Source: Kyrpidia sp. (GTDB lineage: Bacteria > Bacillota > Bacilli > Kyrpidiales > Kyrpidiaceae). From it: DNA of 55,963 nucleotides. How positions within the stretch are numbered: position 1 is the first letter of the stretch; every line of letters begins with the position of its first letter. Where the stretch lies: the NCBI GenBank assembly GCA_029960885.1, contig JASBVV010000045.1:1-55963 (forward strand), read 5' to 3'. This document shows positions 44,098 to 52,355 of the stretch, piece after piece. A model generated the notes under the pieces. The model was not told the DNA's origin. It was given only the letters and a program-made list of their open reading frames with translations, and did not search any database. Position numbers and translations under genes: made by a program.

Positions 44098-45609
44098 ATG
44101 GCCATGGAACCGGTACATCCGGTGTCTCCGGTTCAACCGGTACGAAAGACGCCGGGATCGGAGGAATCCGGTCGGAAATCCGAAACGGATGCATCCGGCG
44201 GCCGGCCAACCGAATCGGGGGTCTCCGGGTCGGCGGGCGATGGGAAAGATGGAAAACCGGATTCACGATCTGCGGCAGAGGCGGGAGGCGCCCTTCCCCG
44301 GGTGTCGGGTCCCGGATGGACCCGTTCCGGACCGGTGGAGGTGGCGGTGCGCCCGGAATCGACTGGTGTGGCGGGAACCCCGGAAGGAACGCCCGCCACG
44401 CCAGTTGGCGATCCGCCCGCGTCACCCGGGGATCCCCCGGAGGGCGTGCCTCCCGGCGCTTCGGACCTTGCCGGTCGGGGAGCGTCCGGCGGCGAGGCTC
44501 CGCCGGGAGCTTCCCTGTTGCCGGAGTGGGTGTTGAAGGGCCTTCCCGACAGTCTTCGCCAAGCCTTTGTCATGTGGTGGTCCGCCCACCGATTGACTCC
44601 CGGCGAGGCACCGATTGCCGCCGCGTTTGCCCGCTGGGGATGGCCGATGGATGTGAACCTGATCCGCCTCGCTCGCCAGTTGTGGACGGGTCCCCCCCTT
44701 CACGAGGACATCGGCCGCATTCTCGCCTGTCTCGAGGGGGCCGAGCGGGCGGGTAACCCGGGTGACTCGCTTTCCGGACCGGAACCGGCCGCCGCGGCCC
44801 CGCGGAAGACGGCGGACGAGAAGCAGATATCGCTCCCCGAACTTCGGGCGGGTCTTCGGCACCGATTGCAACAGTGGCTGGGGGGTGGCGCGATGCCGGA
44901 AAGTGACTCCTCCGGTGTGGGAGGAAGATCGCCCGACCTCGGCCACGGGATGCGGAACCTTCGGGATCTCTCCGGTGTCGAGGCCTTGCGGGCTTGGATT
45001 CGTTCGGTGGCTGCGGGCTTCGGAGAGGAGGGGGCGAGCCGGGGAGAAAGCATACCCGTCGTGGACGGGGGGACGTTTCGGGGGACGGTGATGCAACTCC
45101 TCAGCCTTTGGAGCAACCGGGAATCGGGGCTGTCCCAGGAGGTGTCCGGGGCCGTCCGCCGGGTGCTCACCGCCTTGGCGGCGGAAGCGGGCCTTTCGAT
45201 CACCGGAACCGGGCATCCGTGGGTTTATCAATGTGTGTTTATTCCGGTAACGGTCGGCTCGGGCCCGGAGACCCTGAGGCTTCACGTGTGGCGATGGGCG
45301 GGGCGGCGGGAACCGGAACATATGGAAGACGGCCCTTATGTCCTGACGTCCGCCTGGAACTTCCCGCGATGGGGGCATGTGGAGATCGCCCTGGTGGTCT
45401 TCGGTTCCGCCGCACGGCTGCACGTGTACGGAGACCGACAGATCCGTTCTTTTTTGGTCCGGCTGCCCTGGTCCGAGCTTCAAGCGACTCTGTCCGGCAC
45501 GGGGTTGCGTCTCGATCCTGTTTCCATTGAACCTTTGCGGAACCCCGAGTCGGGGCCGCCGTTGTCTCCATGGGATCTGGGAATCGGGCCGTGGGAGCGC
45601 CGGGTATGA
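44098..45609 (+). CDS. FliK-like protein (YlqG position)
   Basis: The 503-residue protein has a low-complexity, Pro/Gly/Ser-rich N-terminal 140 residues and a helical middle. Its C-terminal region (about 375-495) resembles the Flg_hook domain of flagellar hook-length control protein FliK: a beta-rich WNFPRWGHVEIALVVFG stretch, then ARLHVYGDRQIRSFL and a helix. Length and position match B. subtilis ylqG, of unknown function. ATG 44098 has GGGAGG 7 nt upstream. The next gene encodes the FlhB C-terminal domain, the known partner of FliK, which strengthens the call. Function outside flagella is unknown. Confidence 0.7.
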   Translation: MAMEPVHPVSPVQPVRKTPGSEESGRKSETDASGGRPTESGVSGSAGDGKDGKPDSRSAAEAGGALPRVSGPGWTRSGPVEVAVRPESTGVAGTPEGTPATPVGDPPASPGDPPEGVPPGASDLAGRGASGGEAPPGASLLPEWVLKGLPDSLRQAFVMWWSAHRLTPGEAPIAAAFARWGWPMDVNLIRLARQLWTGPPLHEDIGRILACLEGAERAGNPGDSLSGPEPAAAAPRKTADEKQISLPELRAGLRHRLQQWLGGGAMPESDSSGVGGRSPDLGHGMRNLRDLSGVEALRAWIRSVAAGFGEEGASRGESIPVVDGGTFRGTVMQLLSLWSNRESGLSQEVSGAVRRVLTALAAEAGLSITGTGHPWVYQCVFIPVTVGSGPETLRLHVWRWAGRREPEHMEDGPYVLTSAWNFPRWGHVEIALVVFGSAARLHVYGDRQIRSFLVRLPWSELQATLSGTGLRLDPVSIEPLRNPESGPPLSPWDLGIGPWERRV

Positions 45610-45660
45610 ATTTCGGCGGCGCCCGGGCCGGACAGGGTTGAGGCGGAGGGGGGTGGAGAT

Positions 45661-46023
45661 GTGGGAGACGTCGAACGTCCGGGGAGGGCCGACAGAGTTC
45701 GCGGAATTCGGCCCGGGGGATCCCGGGGAGATGAGGGAGCCGCGGCACGGCGGGCGGTGGCCCTGAGGTACGACATGGGCAAAGACACCGCCCCTCTGGT
45801 GGTGGCGGGAGGGGTCGGGGCGCTGGCGGAGCAGATCGTGCGTGAAGCCGTCCGGGCCGGGGTGCCCTTGGTTCAAGATCCGGAATTGGTGCGCTGGTTG
45901 GTCCGGGTTCCGGTGGGCACGGAAATCCCCCCGGTACTGTACGAGGCGGTGGCGCGGATCTTTGTGTTTTTATTAAAGGCCGGGGGAGCGCCCGAACGCA
46001 TTTCCGGGAACCATGGAGGATAG
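45661..46023 (+). CDS. FlhB C-terminal-domain-like protein (YlqH position)
   Basis: The 120-residue product has about 35 basic, probably unstructured residues, then the sequence AVALRYDMGKDTAPLVVAGG...EIPPVLYEAVARIFVFL. This matches the cytosolic FlhB/EscU C-terminal half after the autocleavage NPTH site. The NPTH motif itself is absent (RRAVALRYD), so it should not self-cleave. There is no membrane domain. GTG 45661 has GAGGGGGGTGGAGAT directly upstream. It pairs with the FliK-like gene 51 nt upstream, as ylqG-ylqH do in B. subtilis. The substrate-specificity role of full FlhB is unlikely as such. Confidence 0.85.
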   Translation: MGDVERPGRADRVRGIRPGGSRGDEGAAARRAVALRYDMGKDTAPLVVAGGVGALAEQIVREAVRAGVPLVQDPELVRWLVRVPVGTEIPPVLYEAVARIFVFLLKAGGAPERISGNHGG

Positions 46024-46034
46024 GGGGGATCGCG

Positions 46035-46403
46035 GTGGAACGTCGGTCCCTGGGGAGATACGGAGAAGAACTGGCTGCCGGGTACTTGATGGGCCTCGGC
46101 TATGAGGTCATCGTGCGGAACTGGCGATGTTCCCTGGGCGAGATCGACCTGGTCTGCTGCGACGGCCCCACCCTGGTGTTCGTCGAGGTTCGGACCCGGA
46201 CGTCTCGCCGGATGGGGACGCCAGAAGAAAGTATCGACGAGCGCAAAAAGCGAAAGCTGCACATGCTTGTCCAGGCATTTTTGCTTTCTCCGGTGCGGCG
46301 TAGAATGCTTACCCACGATTATCGGGTGGATGTCGTGGCGGTGGAACTGGAGTCGGACAAGCGCACGGTCCGGCGCATTGCCCACATTCAGAATGCGTTG
46401 TAA
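46035..46403 (+). CDS. yraN: YraN family protein (UPF0102), endonuclease-like
   Basis: UPF0102 proteins have a restriction-endonuclease-like fold and sit near rnhB in many genomes; their role is unproven. The 122-residue protein has GRYGEELAAGYL, EIDLVCCDGPTLVFVEVRTR and the terminal DVVAVEL segment. The E..D..EVR pattern keeps the putative metal-binding acids with Arg replacing Lys in the ExK position. GTG 46035 follows GGGGGGATC. It is 11 nt after the FlhB-like gene. Confidence 0.92.
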   Translation: MERRSLGRYGEELAAGYLMGLGYEVIVRNWRCSLGEIDLVCCDGPTLVFVEVRTRTSRRMGTPEESIDERKKRKLHMLVQAFLLSPVRRRMLTHDYRVDVVAVELESDKRTVRRIAHIQNAL

Positions 46404-46434
46404 ATCACGCATGAACAGGTGAAGGGGTGAACCC

Positions 46435-46722
46435 GTGATTTATTTGGAATTGATCGGGGTGTTCATTCTGGGTGCGGCGGCGGGCTTCGCCCTCGGCGTG
46501 TGGTATTTGCGGAGACAATTGAAAAATACCCGGATGGACGAAAAGCAAGTGTTGGCGATGGCGCGGAGCATGGGCATCAACTTGAATCAGAGACAGTTGC
46601 AGGCGGTGATGCGGCAGATGAAACAGTCGGGAGCCCACGGCGGCTTGGGGAAACTGGGTTTCGGCAAGTCAAAAAACGCCGGCAAGGACAAGCCGAGAAA
46701 CGGGAAACGAAAAACCAGATAG
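46435..46722 (+). CDS. YneF-like small membrane protein (UPF0154)
   Basis: The 95-residue product has one N-terminal transmembrane helix (about 4-25) and then a cytosolic part with MDEKQVLAMARSMGINLNQR and LQAVMRQMKQ. These resemble the UPF0154/YneF motifs with the pattern M..MG..(P/N)..(K/R)...VM..M. The last 25 residues are lysine-rich. GTG 46435 has GGTGAAGGGG upstream. The family call is moderate; function is unknown. The 173 nt after it, up to the convergent oxidase gene, show no gene and no clear terminator. Confidence 0.7.
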   Translation: MIYLELIGVFILGAAAGFALGVWYLRRQLKNTRMDEKQVLAMARSMGINLNQRQLQAVMRQMKQSGAHGGLGKLGFGKSKNAGKDKPRNGKRKTR

Positions 46723-46895
46723 ATAGGTGAAGGTGTGCGGGGCCCGGGACAAGGGGGTTCGGACCTCGTTGGGTGACATCTGTCCCGGCGCGCGATACCC
46801 CCAGGGTGAGCTCGGTGGTGTCGGGGCACTCTTTATAGTGTGCGTGAGACCTCCCCGACCCGGGCGCCGGCCGGCACACCTTCCGGGCCGGGGCA

Positions 46896-48701
46896 TTATT
46901 GCACGTTCAAAAACGTCATTAAACCGCCCATTTCCGCCATGTGGGTCGCCGATCCGTCTCCGGCTTCGCCGGGGTTGATGGTGTGATCCAGGATATGGCA
47001 GTGAAACATCCACTGGCCGGGATTGTCGGCGGTAAAGGCGATATCCGCGGTCTGAGACGGGCCGAGGGTGACGGTATTCCCGTATTCCGGCTGAGGCAGG
47101 GGATTTCCGTCCCGGGCCACGACGGCGAACGTATATCCGTGCAGGTGCATGACGTGAAATTCCTCGGCACTGGCATTGACCAGGCGCAGGAGCACCCGAT
47201 CGCCTCGGTGCACGTTGAGGACCGGGGCCTCGGGATACGCCTTGCCGTCCAGGGTGAAGACATTCTCCTGCTCGCTGCCTTCGGTTTTGAAACTCGCCAG
47301 TTCATACAGCGCGTCGACATGATAGGACGGGGCTTCGGGCGTCCGGGGCGGGTCCACGATCAGGACTCCATGCAGCCCCATATCCATCTGAAAATCGTCA
47401 TTCACATGCGTGTGATACAAATGAGTGCCGATCATTTGCCCGGTGACGGTAAACTTGTAGGTGAAAGACCCGCCGGGAGGAATCGTCGGCTGAGTCCCCA
47501 CCGTTCCCGATCCCATGTTCATTTGCGGTACGCCGTCCATGGCGTTGGGGACCGCCAGCCCGTGCAGATGCAGGGTGGTCGGCTGGGGCAGTTCATTTTT
47601 CAAGACGATGGCCACCCGGTCGCCCACCTGCACCCGGATGAGCGGGCCGGGCACTTGGCCGTTGTAGCCCCACGCGTTCACGGCTTTTCCGGGGTACAGT
47701 TGCCAGGGAAAGACCGAGGCCGTCAGGTCGAACTCTTTGGTGCCGTCCGGAAGCGTTTTCGGAACCATTGCCTGTTCGTGCAGCACGGCGTCCGAAATGC
47801 GATCTTGTTCCGTGGCGTCCGCCGCCGGGACGCGCACAAGAGAGTCGGCGGATTTCGCGGCGGGCCGCACATCACCGTCCGCGTCCCGGACCTTCTCGCC
47901 CGGGCCGGAGGGATTGTCCATGGCCTGGGCGGCGGAGGCCGCCACTTCGGTGGCCCAACCGAGTCCGAATCCCAACACCAATGCGCTCATGATCACTTTT
48001 TGAGCCGCTTCCTTTCGGACGGTCCATAACAACTCCTTGACCACGTACAAAATCGCTCCGCCCGCCATGGCGAGGACGAAGATGGACAACGGTTCGGATG
48101 TCCACAGGCTCCCGAGAAGAGTTCCGACAAAGGTCGGTCCTCCTCCGATGGCGCCCAAGACGAGGATGGTCATCCAGGACATCCGCGCTCCCGTTCGGAC
48201 CGAAGAACCCACGATGCCGAAGCCTTCGGTGGCATTGTGCAAAGCAAAACCGATCACCAGACCCATGGCCAGGCCGGATTTGCCCATGGCGAACGACTGC
48301 CCGATGGCCAGGCCCTCGCTGAGATTGTGCAAACCGATCCCCGCGGCGGTGATAAAGGATAAAAGCTCCCCGTTCTCGCGCGTTCCCCGCTCAATCCATC
48401 TCTCTTGAATGACCACGAGTCCCACCAGTCCGGTGAGCAATCCACCCATCAGCAGGATGACATTCAACAGCGCCAGGTCGGATGAACCGGATCCAGTGGC
48501 GGCTGCTTGTACGCTGCCGGCCGTCTCGCCGGCGGCTTCGCCCAGGATCTCCACCAGGAGATACACCAGAATTCCGGCGGAAAGCATGCTGAGAACCGAC
48601 CGCACTTTGCTTCCGAGCCCGCTCATTCGCCCCAGAGGCAGTCCGATATAAATCGTTCCTCCCGCGATCAGTCCGAGAAGCAGCAGTTGCCAATGATTCA
48701 T
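46896..48701 (-). CDS. fusion of a ZIP-family metal transporter and a multicopper oxidase
   Basis: The 601-residue protein combines two families. Residues 1-258 form eight hydrophobic segments with the ZIP metal-site motifs HNLSEG (His125, Glu129) and HNATEG (His155, Glu159), as in ZupT-like Zn/Fe transporters. A 60-residue linker follows. Residues about 320-601 form a cupredoxin-type multicopper oxidase with HLH (378/380), HTH (430/432), HxxHxH (516/519/521) and HCHxxxH (567-573), so the trinuclear and type 1 copper ligands are present. ZIP proteins place both termini outside, so the oxidase would lie on the outer face. Function is inferred: metal oxidation coupled to uptake or detoxification. 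ATG has GGAGGTG 5 nt upstream. Confidence 0.9.
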   Translation of the reverse strand: MNHWQLLLLGLIAGGTIYIGLPLGRMSGLGSKVRSVLSMLSAGILVYLLVEILGEAAGETAGSVQAAATGSGSSDLALLNVILLMGGLLTGLVGLVVIQERWIERGTRENGELLSFITAAGIGLHNLSEGLAIGQSFAMGKSGLAMGLVIGFALHNATEGFGIVGSSVRTGARMSWMTILVLGAIGGGPTFVGTLLGSLWTSEPLSIFVLAMAGGAILYVVKELLWTVRKEAAQKVIMSALVLGFGLGWATEVAASAAQAMDNPSGPGEKVRDADGDVRPAAKSADSLVRVPAADATEQDRISDAVLHEQAMVPKTLPDGTKEFDLTASVFPWQLYPGKAVNAWGYNGQVPGPLIRVQVGDRVAIVLKNELPQPTTLHLHGLAVPNAMDGVPQMNMGSGTVGTQPTIPPGGSFTYKFTVTGQMIGTHLYHTHVNDDFQMDMGLHGVLIVDPPRTPEAPSYHVDALYELASFKTEGSEQENVFTLDGKAYPEAPVLNVHRGDRVLLRLVNASAEEFHVMHLHGYTFAVVARDGNPLPQPEYGNTVTLGPSQTADIAFTADNPGQWMFHCHILDHTINPGEAGDGSATHMAEMGGLMTFLNVQ

Positions 48702-48782
48702 GGGGGCACCTCCAAAAGATGACTAAACGAGTCAACTATATGCTGGAAAAATTTGAGTTCGCTTCGGTGAACTCCCGGAGTT

Positions 48783-48811
48783 ACTATACCATCCCGATGT
48801 CCGATAAACAA
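48783..48811 (-). promoter_or_regulatory. candidate promoter for the ZIP-oxidase gene
   Basis: On the minus strand TTGTTT, a 17-nt spacer and TATAGT lie about 80 nt before the start codon. The leader between them contains short palindromes (GAGTTC-N8-GAACTC; AACTCCCGGAGTT; GACT-N5-AGTC) that may be operator half-sites. Confidence 0.5.
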
Positions 48812-48866
48812 CCCTCTGTATGCACACATGCGGTGAACAGGATAAGGACAACATTCTTTCAACGAA

Positions 48867-48895
48867 TTGGCATGAATTACAAAAATATTTAGTAT
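48867..48895 (+). promoter_or_regulatory. candidate promoter for fixABCX
   Basis: TTGGCA, a 17-nt spacer and TAGTAT, with the transcription start expected near 48902. The -10 lies within the left arm of an inverted repeat. A second, weaker option is TTGACA at 48925-48930 with TTAAAC 17 nt further on. The surrounding 337-nt divergent interval is clearly AT-richer than its flanks. Confidence 0.5.
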
Positions 48896-48924
48896 ACAAA
48901 ATAAAATTTCCATGTGGTATACTA
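48890..48924. repeat. inverted repeat (putative operator) upstream of fixA
   Basis: TAGTATAC at 48890-48897 and GTATACTA at 48917-48924 are perfect inverse copies separated by 19 nt. Each arm also contains the palindrome GTATAC. The left arm covers the proposed -10, the right arm lies at about +16 to +23, a classic repressor layout. The cognate regulator is unknown, and no regulator gene is adjacent. Confidence 0.55.
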
Positions 48925-49038
48925 TTGACACCCTTGAAAGAGAAGGCTTAAACAGGGTGGGCACAGAATGTCCGCAATACTTCAAAAACTCCTTTTGCGC
49001 GACAGGGTGCCGCATAGGCTCGGAAGGGAGGAAATGGA

Positions 49039-49872
49039 TTGCTCCATCTGGTTGTGTGCATGAAACAAGTTCCCGACAGTCGTGAAATCCGGATCGATCC
49101 GAAGACGAACACGCTGGTGCGACAGGGCGTCCCTGCAATTGTGAATTATTTTGATTTGCATGCACTGGAAGAGGCGCTGCGGGTGAAGGATGAACACGGG
49201 GCTCGGGTCACCGTGATCAGCATGGGTCCGCCTTCGGCGGAGAAGGCGCTGCGCCAATGTGTCTCCATGGGGGCGGACGAAGGGATCTTGGTCAGCGATC
49301 GGGCGTTCGCAGGGGCGGACACCCTGGCCACCTCCTACGTGTTGGCCATGGCCATTCAGAAAGCCGAAGACGAGTGGGGTCCGGTGGACATCGTGTTTTG
49401 CGGGAAACAAACCCTGGACGGAGACACCGGACAGGTGGGGCCCGGCGTCGCTTGCCGGCTTGACATCGATCAGTTGACGTATGTGGAAAAGGTGGAATCG
49501 TTGGATCCGGTAAAACGGGAAATCATTGTTCATCGGCATTTGGAAGACGGCGTGGAGCGGGTGAAGGCCAGGCTGCCGGTCTTGATTACCGCGTTGGCCG
49601 AACTGAACCGCCCCCGGCGGGCCGGTTTGCCCGGAGTTCTGCGCGCGGCGAGGTATCAACCGATCGTGTGGACAACCAATGATTTTCCGAATATGGATCG
49701 GTCGAAGATCGGGTTGCGGGGCTCGCCGACCATCGTTTCAAAGACCTGGGTTCCGGAACCCAAGCAGGTGAACACCGAGTTCATCGAAGGCGATGATCCG
49801 GCTGTGACGGCGCAAGAGTTACTCGGTCGCCTGTATGCGACCGACCTGCCGCAGAAACTCGGGTGGGCCTAA
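49039..49872 (+). CDS. fixA: electron transfer flavoprotein beta subunit FixA
   Basis: This is one half of an electron-transfer flavoprotein. The 277-residue protein has the signature CGKQTLDGDTGQVGPGVA; the DGDT-QVGP form is the one associated with bifurcating ETFs that bind FAD rather than AMP in this subunit. TTG 49039 has GGAAGGGAGG 7 nt upstream; a nearby ATG at 49034 is out of frame. It is the first gene of a four-gene fixABCX set that would take NADH electrons and split them between quinone and ferredoxin. Confidence 0.9.
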   Translation: MLHLVVCMKQVPDSREIRIDPKTNTLVRQGVPAIVNYFDLHALEEALRVKDEHGARVTVISMGPPSAEKALRQCVSMGADEGILVSDRAFAGADTLATSYVLAMAIQKAEDEWGPVDIVFCGKQTLDGDTGQVGPGVACRLDIDQLTYVEKVESLDPVKREIIVHRHLEDGVERVKARLPVLITALAELNRPRRAGLPGVLRAARYQPIVWTTNDFPNMDRSKIGLRGSPTIVSKTWVPEPKQVNTEFIEGDDPAVTAQELLGRLYATDLPQKLGWA

Positions 49873-49884
49873 GGAGGTTCGAAC

Positions 49885-50982
49885 ATGGCGGAAAAGGTGC
49901 CCAAACGCAAACCGATGGTGGGACTGCAGCCCGAAGGAGATGTCGATTGGTCTTCTTATCGCGGCGTTCTGGTGGTGGTCGAGCAGCGGTCCGGCCAAGC
50001 AAAATCGGTCTCGTGGCAACTGTTGGGGGAGGCCAGGCGACTGGCGAATCGATTGGACGCGCCGCTCATGGCGCTGGTGATGGGGTCCAGGGTGTCTCAT
50101 TTGGCACAGGAGGCGATCCACCGCGGGGCGGATCGGGTGTTTCTCTGCGACTCTCCGGAGTTGGAGCACTATCGAACCCGTCCGTACAGCCGGGTCTGTT
50201 TGCACGTCATTCGCACGTATAAACCGGAAATCGTTCTGATGGGCGCGACGTATACCGGTCGCGATCTGGCCGGTGCCATCGCCACCCATCTGCCCACGGG
50301 GCTGACGGCGGATTCGACCATGTTGGACGTGGATGAGAATCGGTTGCTTCTCGCCAGCCGGCCGGCGTTTTCAGAGAAGATGCTGGCAACCATCCTTTGT
50401 AAACAATTCAAGCCGCAAATGGCGACGGCGCGGGCGGGCGTGTTTGAAGCATTGCCGCGGGATGAATCCCGGACCGGCGAAATCATACCGGTGCCTCCTC
50501 AGCTCAAGCCGGAGGACATCGCGACGGAGGTATTGGAGTTCCTCGAGACGACGGGGAGGGTCAACCTCGAGGATGCCAACGTCATCGTGGCCGGAGGGCG
50601 TGGACTGGGCGGACCGGCCGGATTTCGGCTCCTCCGGGAACTCGCCGATGAGCTCGGCGGTGTGGTTGGCGCCTCCCGGGCCGCCGTGGATCTCGGCTGG
50701 ATCGGCCATGACCATCAGGTCGGGCAGACGGGCACCACCGTTCGTCCCAAACTGTACTTTGCCATCGGCATTTCCGGGGCGGTGCAGCACGTGGTCGGCA
50801 TGCAGAATTCCAGTTATATCGTCGCCATCAATAAGGATCCTCAGGCGCCGATTTTCAAGATTGCCAACTATGGGATCGTCGGTGATTTATTTCACATAGT
50901 TCCCGCCATCACCGAGGCGGTCCGCCGGCGCAAAGCGGGGGCGGGTGAACCGCGTCCAACGTCCGCACCGCAGACGGTGTGA
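49885..50982 (+). CDS. fixB: electron transfer flavoprotein alpha subunit FixB
   Basis: This is the FAD-binding partner of FixA. The 365-residue protein has an N-terminal ETF domain and the C-terminal FAD-binding block with VIVAGGRGLGGPAGF, ASRAAVDLGWIGHDHQVGQTGTTVRP and GISGAVQHVVGMQNSSYIVAIN. ATG 49885 follows AAGGAGG, 12 nt after fixA. The 30-residue N-terminal lead before YRGVLVVVEQ is longer than in simple ETF alpha and fits the FixB subgroup. Confidence 0.92.
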   Translation: MAEKVPKRKPMVGLQPEGDVDWSSYRGVLVVVEQRSGQAKSVSWQLLGEARRLANRLDAPLMALVMGSRVSHLAQEAIHRGADRVFLCDSPELEHYRTRPYSRVCLHVIRTYKPEIVLMGATYTGRDLAGAIATHLPTGLTADSTMLDVDENRLLLASRPAFSEKMLATILCKQFKPQMATARAGVFEALPRDESRTGEIIPVPPQLKPEDIATEVLEFLETTGRVNLEDANVIVAGGRGLGGPAGFRLLRELADELGGVVGASRAAVDLGWIGHDHQVGQTGTTVRPKLYFAIGISGAVQHVVGMQNSSYIVAINKDPQAPIFKIANYGIVGDLFHIVPAITEAVRRRKAGAGEPRPTSAPQTV

Positions 50983-51050
50983 GGACGACGGTACTGCAAT
51001 CGGGAAACCTGCCGATTTCGAAAATGTGGCCAAGGATTGGGGATGAGATT

Positions 51051-52355
51051 GTGGCGGACGAACGATTTGACGCTGTCGTCGTGGGCGCCGGGCCGGCCGG
51101 CACCGCTGCGGCGTATACCATGGCGAAAGGCGGTTTGAAAGTCGCTCTGATTGAGCGCGGGGAGTTCCCGGGTGCCAAGAATATCTTCGGAGGGGTTCTG
51201 TACCGCAAACAGTTGGAGGACCTGATCCCGGAATTCTGGAAGGAGGCGCCTTTAGAGCGGACGATCGTGGAGCAACGTCTTTGGATTCTCGGCGGGGACA
51301 GCGCTGTGACGTTCGGACACCGCAATTTGAAATACAAAGAGCCGCCGAATTGTTGGACGGGACTGAGGGTGAAATTTGACCAGTGGTTTGCCGGCAAAGC
51401 GGAACAGGCGGGGGCCATCCCGATTTACGAAACGGTGGTCACCGAACTGCTTCTGGAAAACGGGCGGGTCGTCGGGGTCCGGACCGACCGGGAAGACGGG
51501 GACTTGAGGGCGAACATCGTCGTCATCGCCGACGGGGTCAATTCCCTGCTCGGCAAGTCTCTGGGGATTCACCGGGAATGGCGGCCGGATGAGGTGTCTT
51601 TGGCGGTCAAAGAGGTCATCGCCCTTCCGAAACAGACCATTCAAGATCGTTTCAACCTCGAGGATGACGAAGGGTGCACCATCGAGTTCGTCGGCCACAT
51701 GCACGGCATGGCGGGACTCGGGTTTCTGTACACGAACCAGGATACCCTTTCTTTGGGTGTGGGTGTGATGGTCAGCGATCTGAGAAACAAGCGGATCAAA
51801 CCTTACGAGGTGTTGGAGGGGATCAAACGGCATCCGATGATTCAGCGCCTCATCCAAGGCGGGGAGGTCAAGGAATATTCCGGCCACCTCATTCCCGAGG
51901 GCGGGTTGGACTCGATGCCCCCGCTGGCCGGGGACGGATGGATGATTTGCGGCGATGCGGCACAGATGGTCAATGCCGTGCACCGCGAAGGGACCAACCT
52001 GGCGGTCACCTCGGGCAGGCTGGCCGGAGAAACCGCGATCGCCGCCCACGCCAAAGGGGATTTTTCCGCCGCAGCCCTCGACGAGTACACGAAGGCGGTT
52101 CGGGACTCGTTCATTTACAAAGACCTGAAAAAATACCGGGGCGTACACGGGCTGCTCGCCATGGGAGCATCTGACCTTCTGTTCGAAAAATTCCCACAGG
52201 CATTGAACGATGCCGCTTATGAAATGCTGCTCGTTGACGGTGTGCCAAAGAAAGTGAAACAGAAGGCGGCGGTCGGGCACCTGCGGGACGTTGCCGGCGG
52301 CAACTGGAAATTGCTGCGGCTGGCTCTGAAAGGGTGGAGGGCGATGAACGGATGA
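51051..52355 (+). CDS. fixC: FAD-dependent quinone oxidoreductase FixC (ETF-QO-like)
   Basis: This flavoprotein passes high-potential electrons from FixAB to the quinone pool. The 434-residue protein has the dinucleotide motif FDAVVVGAGPAGTAAAYTMA, EFPGAKNIFGG, and the second FAD motif GDAAQMVNAVHREGTNLAV. GTG 51051 gives the usual short lead before the Rossmann motif, with a modest ATTGGGG ribosome binding site. ATG 51024 and a GTG overlapping the fixB stop at 50979 are alternatives that add 9 or 24 residues. The stop overlaps fixX. Confidence 0.92.
   Translation: MADERFDAVVVGAGPAGTAAAYTMAKGGLKVALIERGEFPGAKNIFGGVLYRKQLEDLIPEFWKEAPLERTIVEQRLWILGGDSAVTFGHRNLKYKEPPNCWTGLRVKFDQWFAGKAEQAGAIPIYETVVTELLLENGRVVGVRTDREDGDLRANIVVIADGVNSLLGKSLGIHREWRPDEVSLAVKEVIALPKQTIQDRFNLEDDEGCTIEFVGHMHGMAGLGFLYTNQDTLSLGVGVMVSDLRNKRIKPYEVLEGIKRHPMIQRLIQGGEVKEYSGHLIPEGGLDSMPPLAGDGWMICGDAAQMVNAVHREGTNLAVTSGRLAGETAIAAHAKGDFSAAALDEYTKAVRDSFIYKDLKKYRGVHGLLAMGASDLLFEKFPQALNDAAYEMLLVDGVPKKVKQKAAVGHLRDVAGGNWKLLRLALKGWRAMNG

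Noticed and set aside
46727-46978. 83-codon frame after the YneF-like gene
   Set aside because: It has a fair ribosome binding site but runs antisense into the oxidase coding region and has shadow composition.
48887-48900. Possible second FapR box upstream of fixA
   Set aside because: It has the TTAGTA half-site, but the partner arm is 19 nt away instead of 5, so the spacing does not fit FapR.
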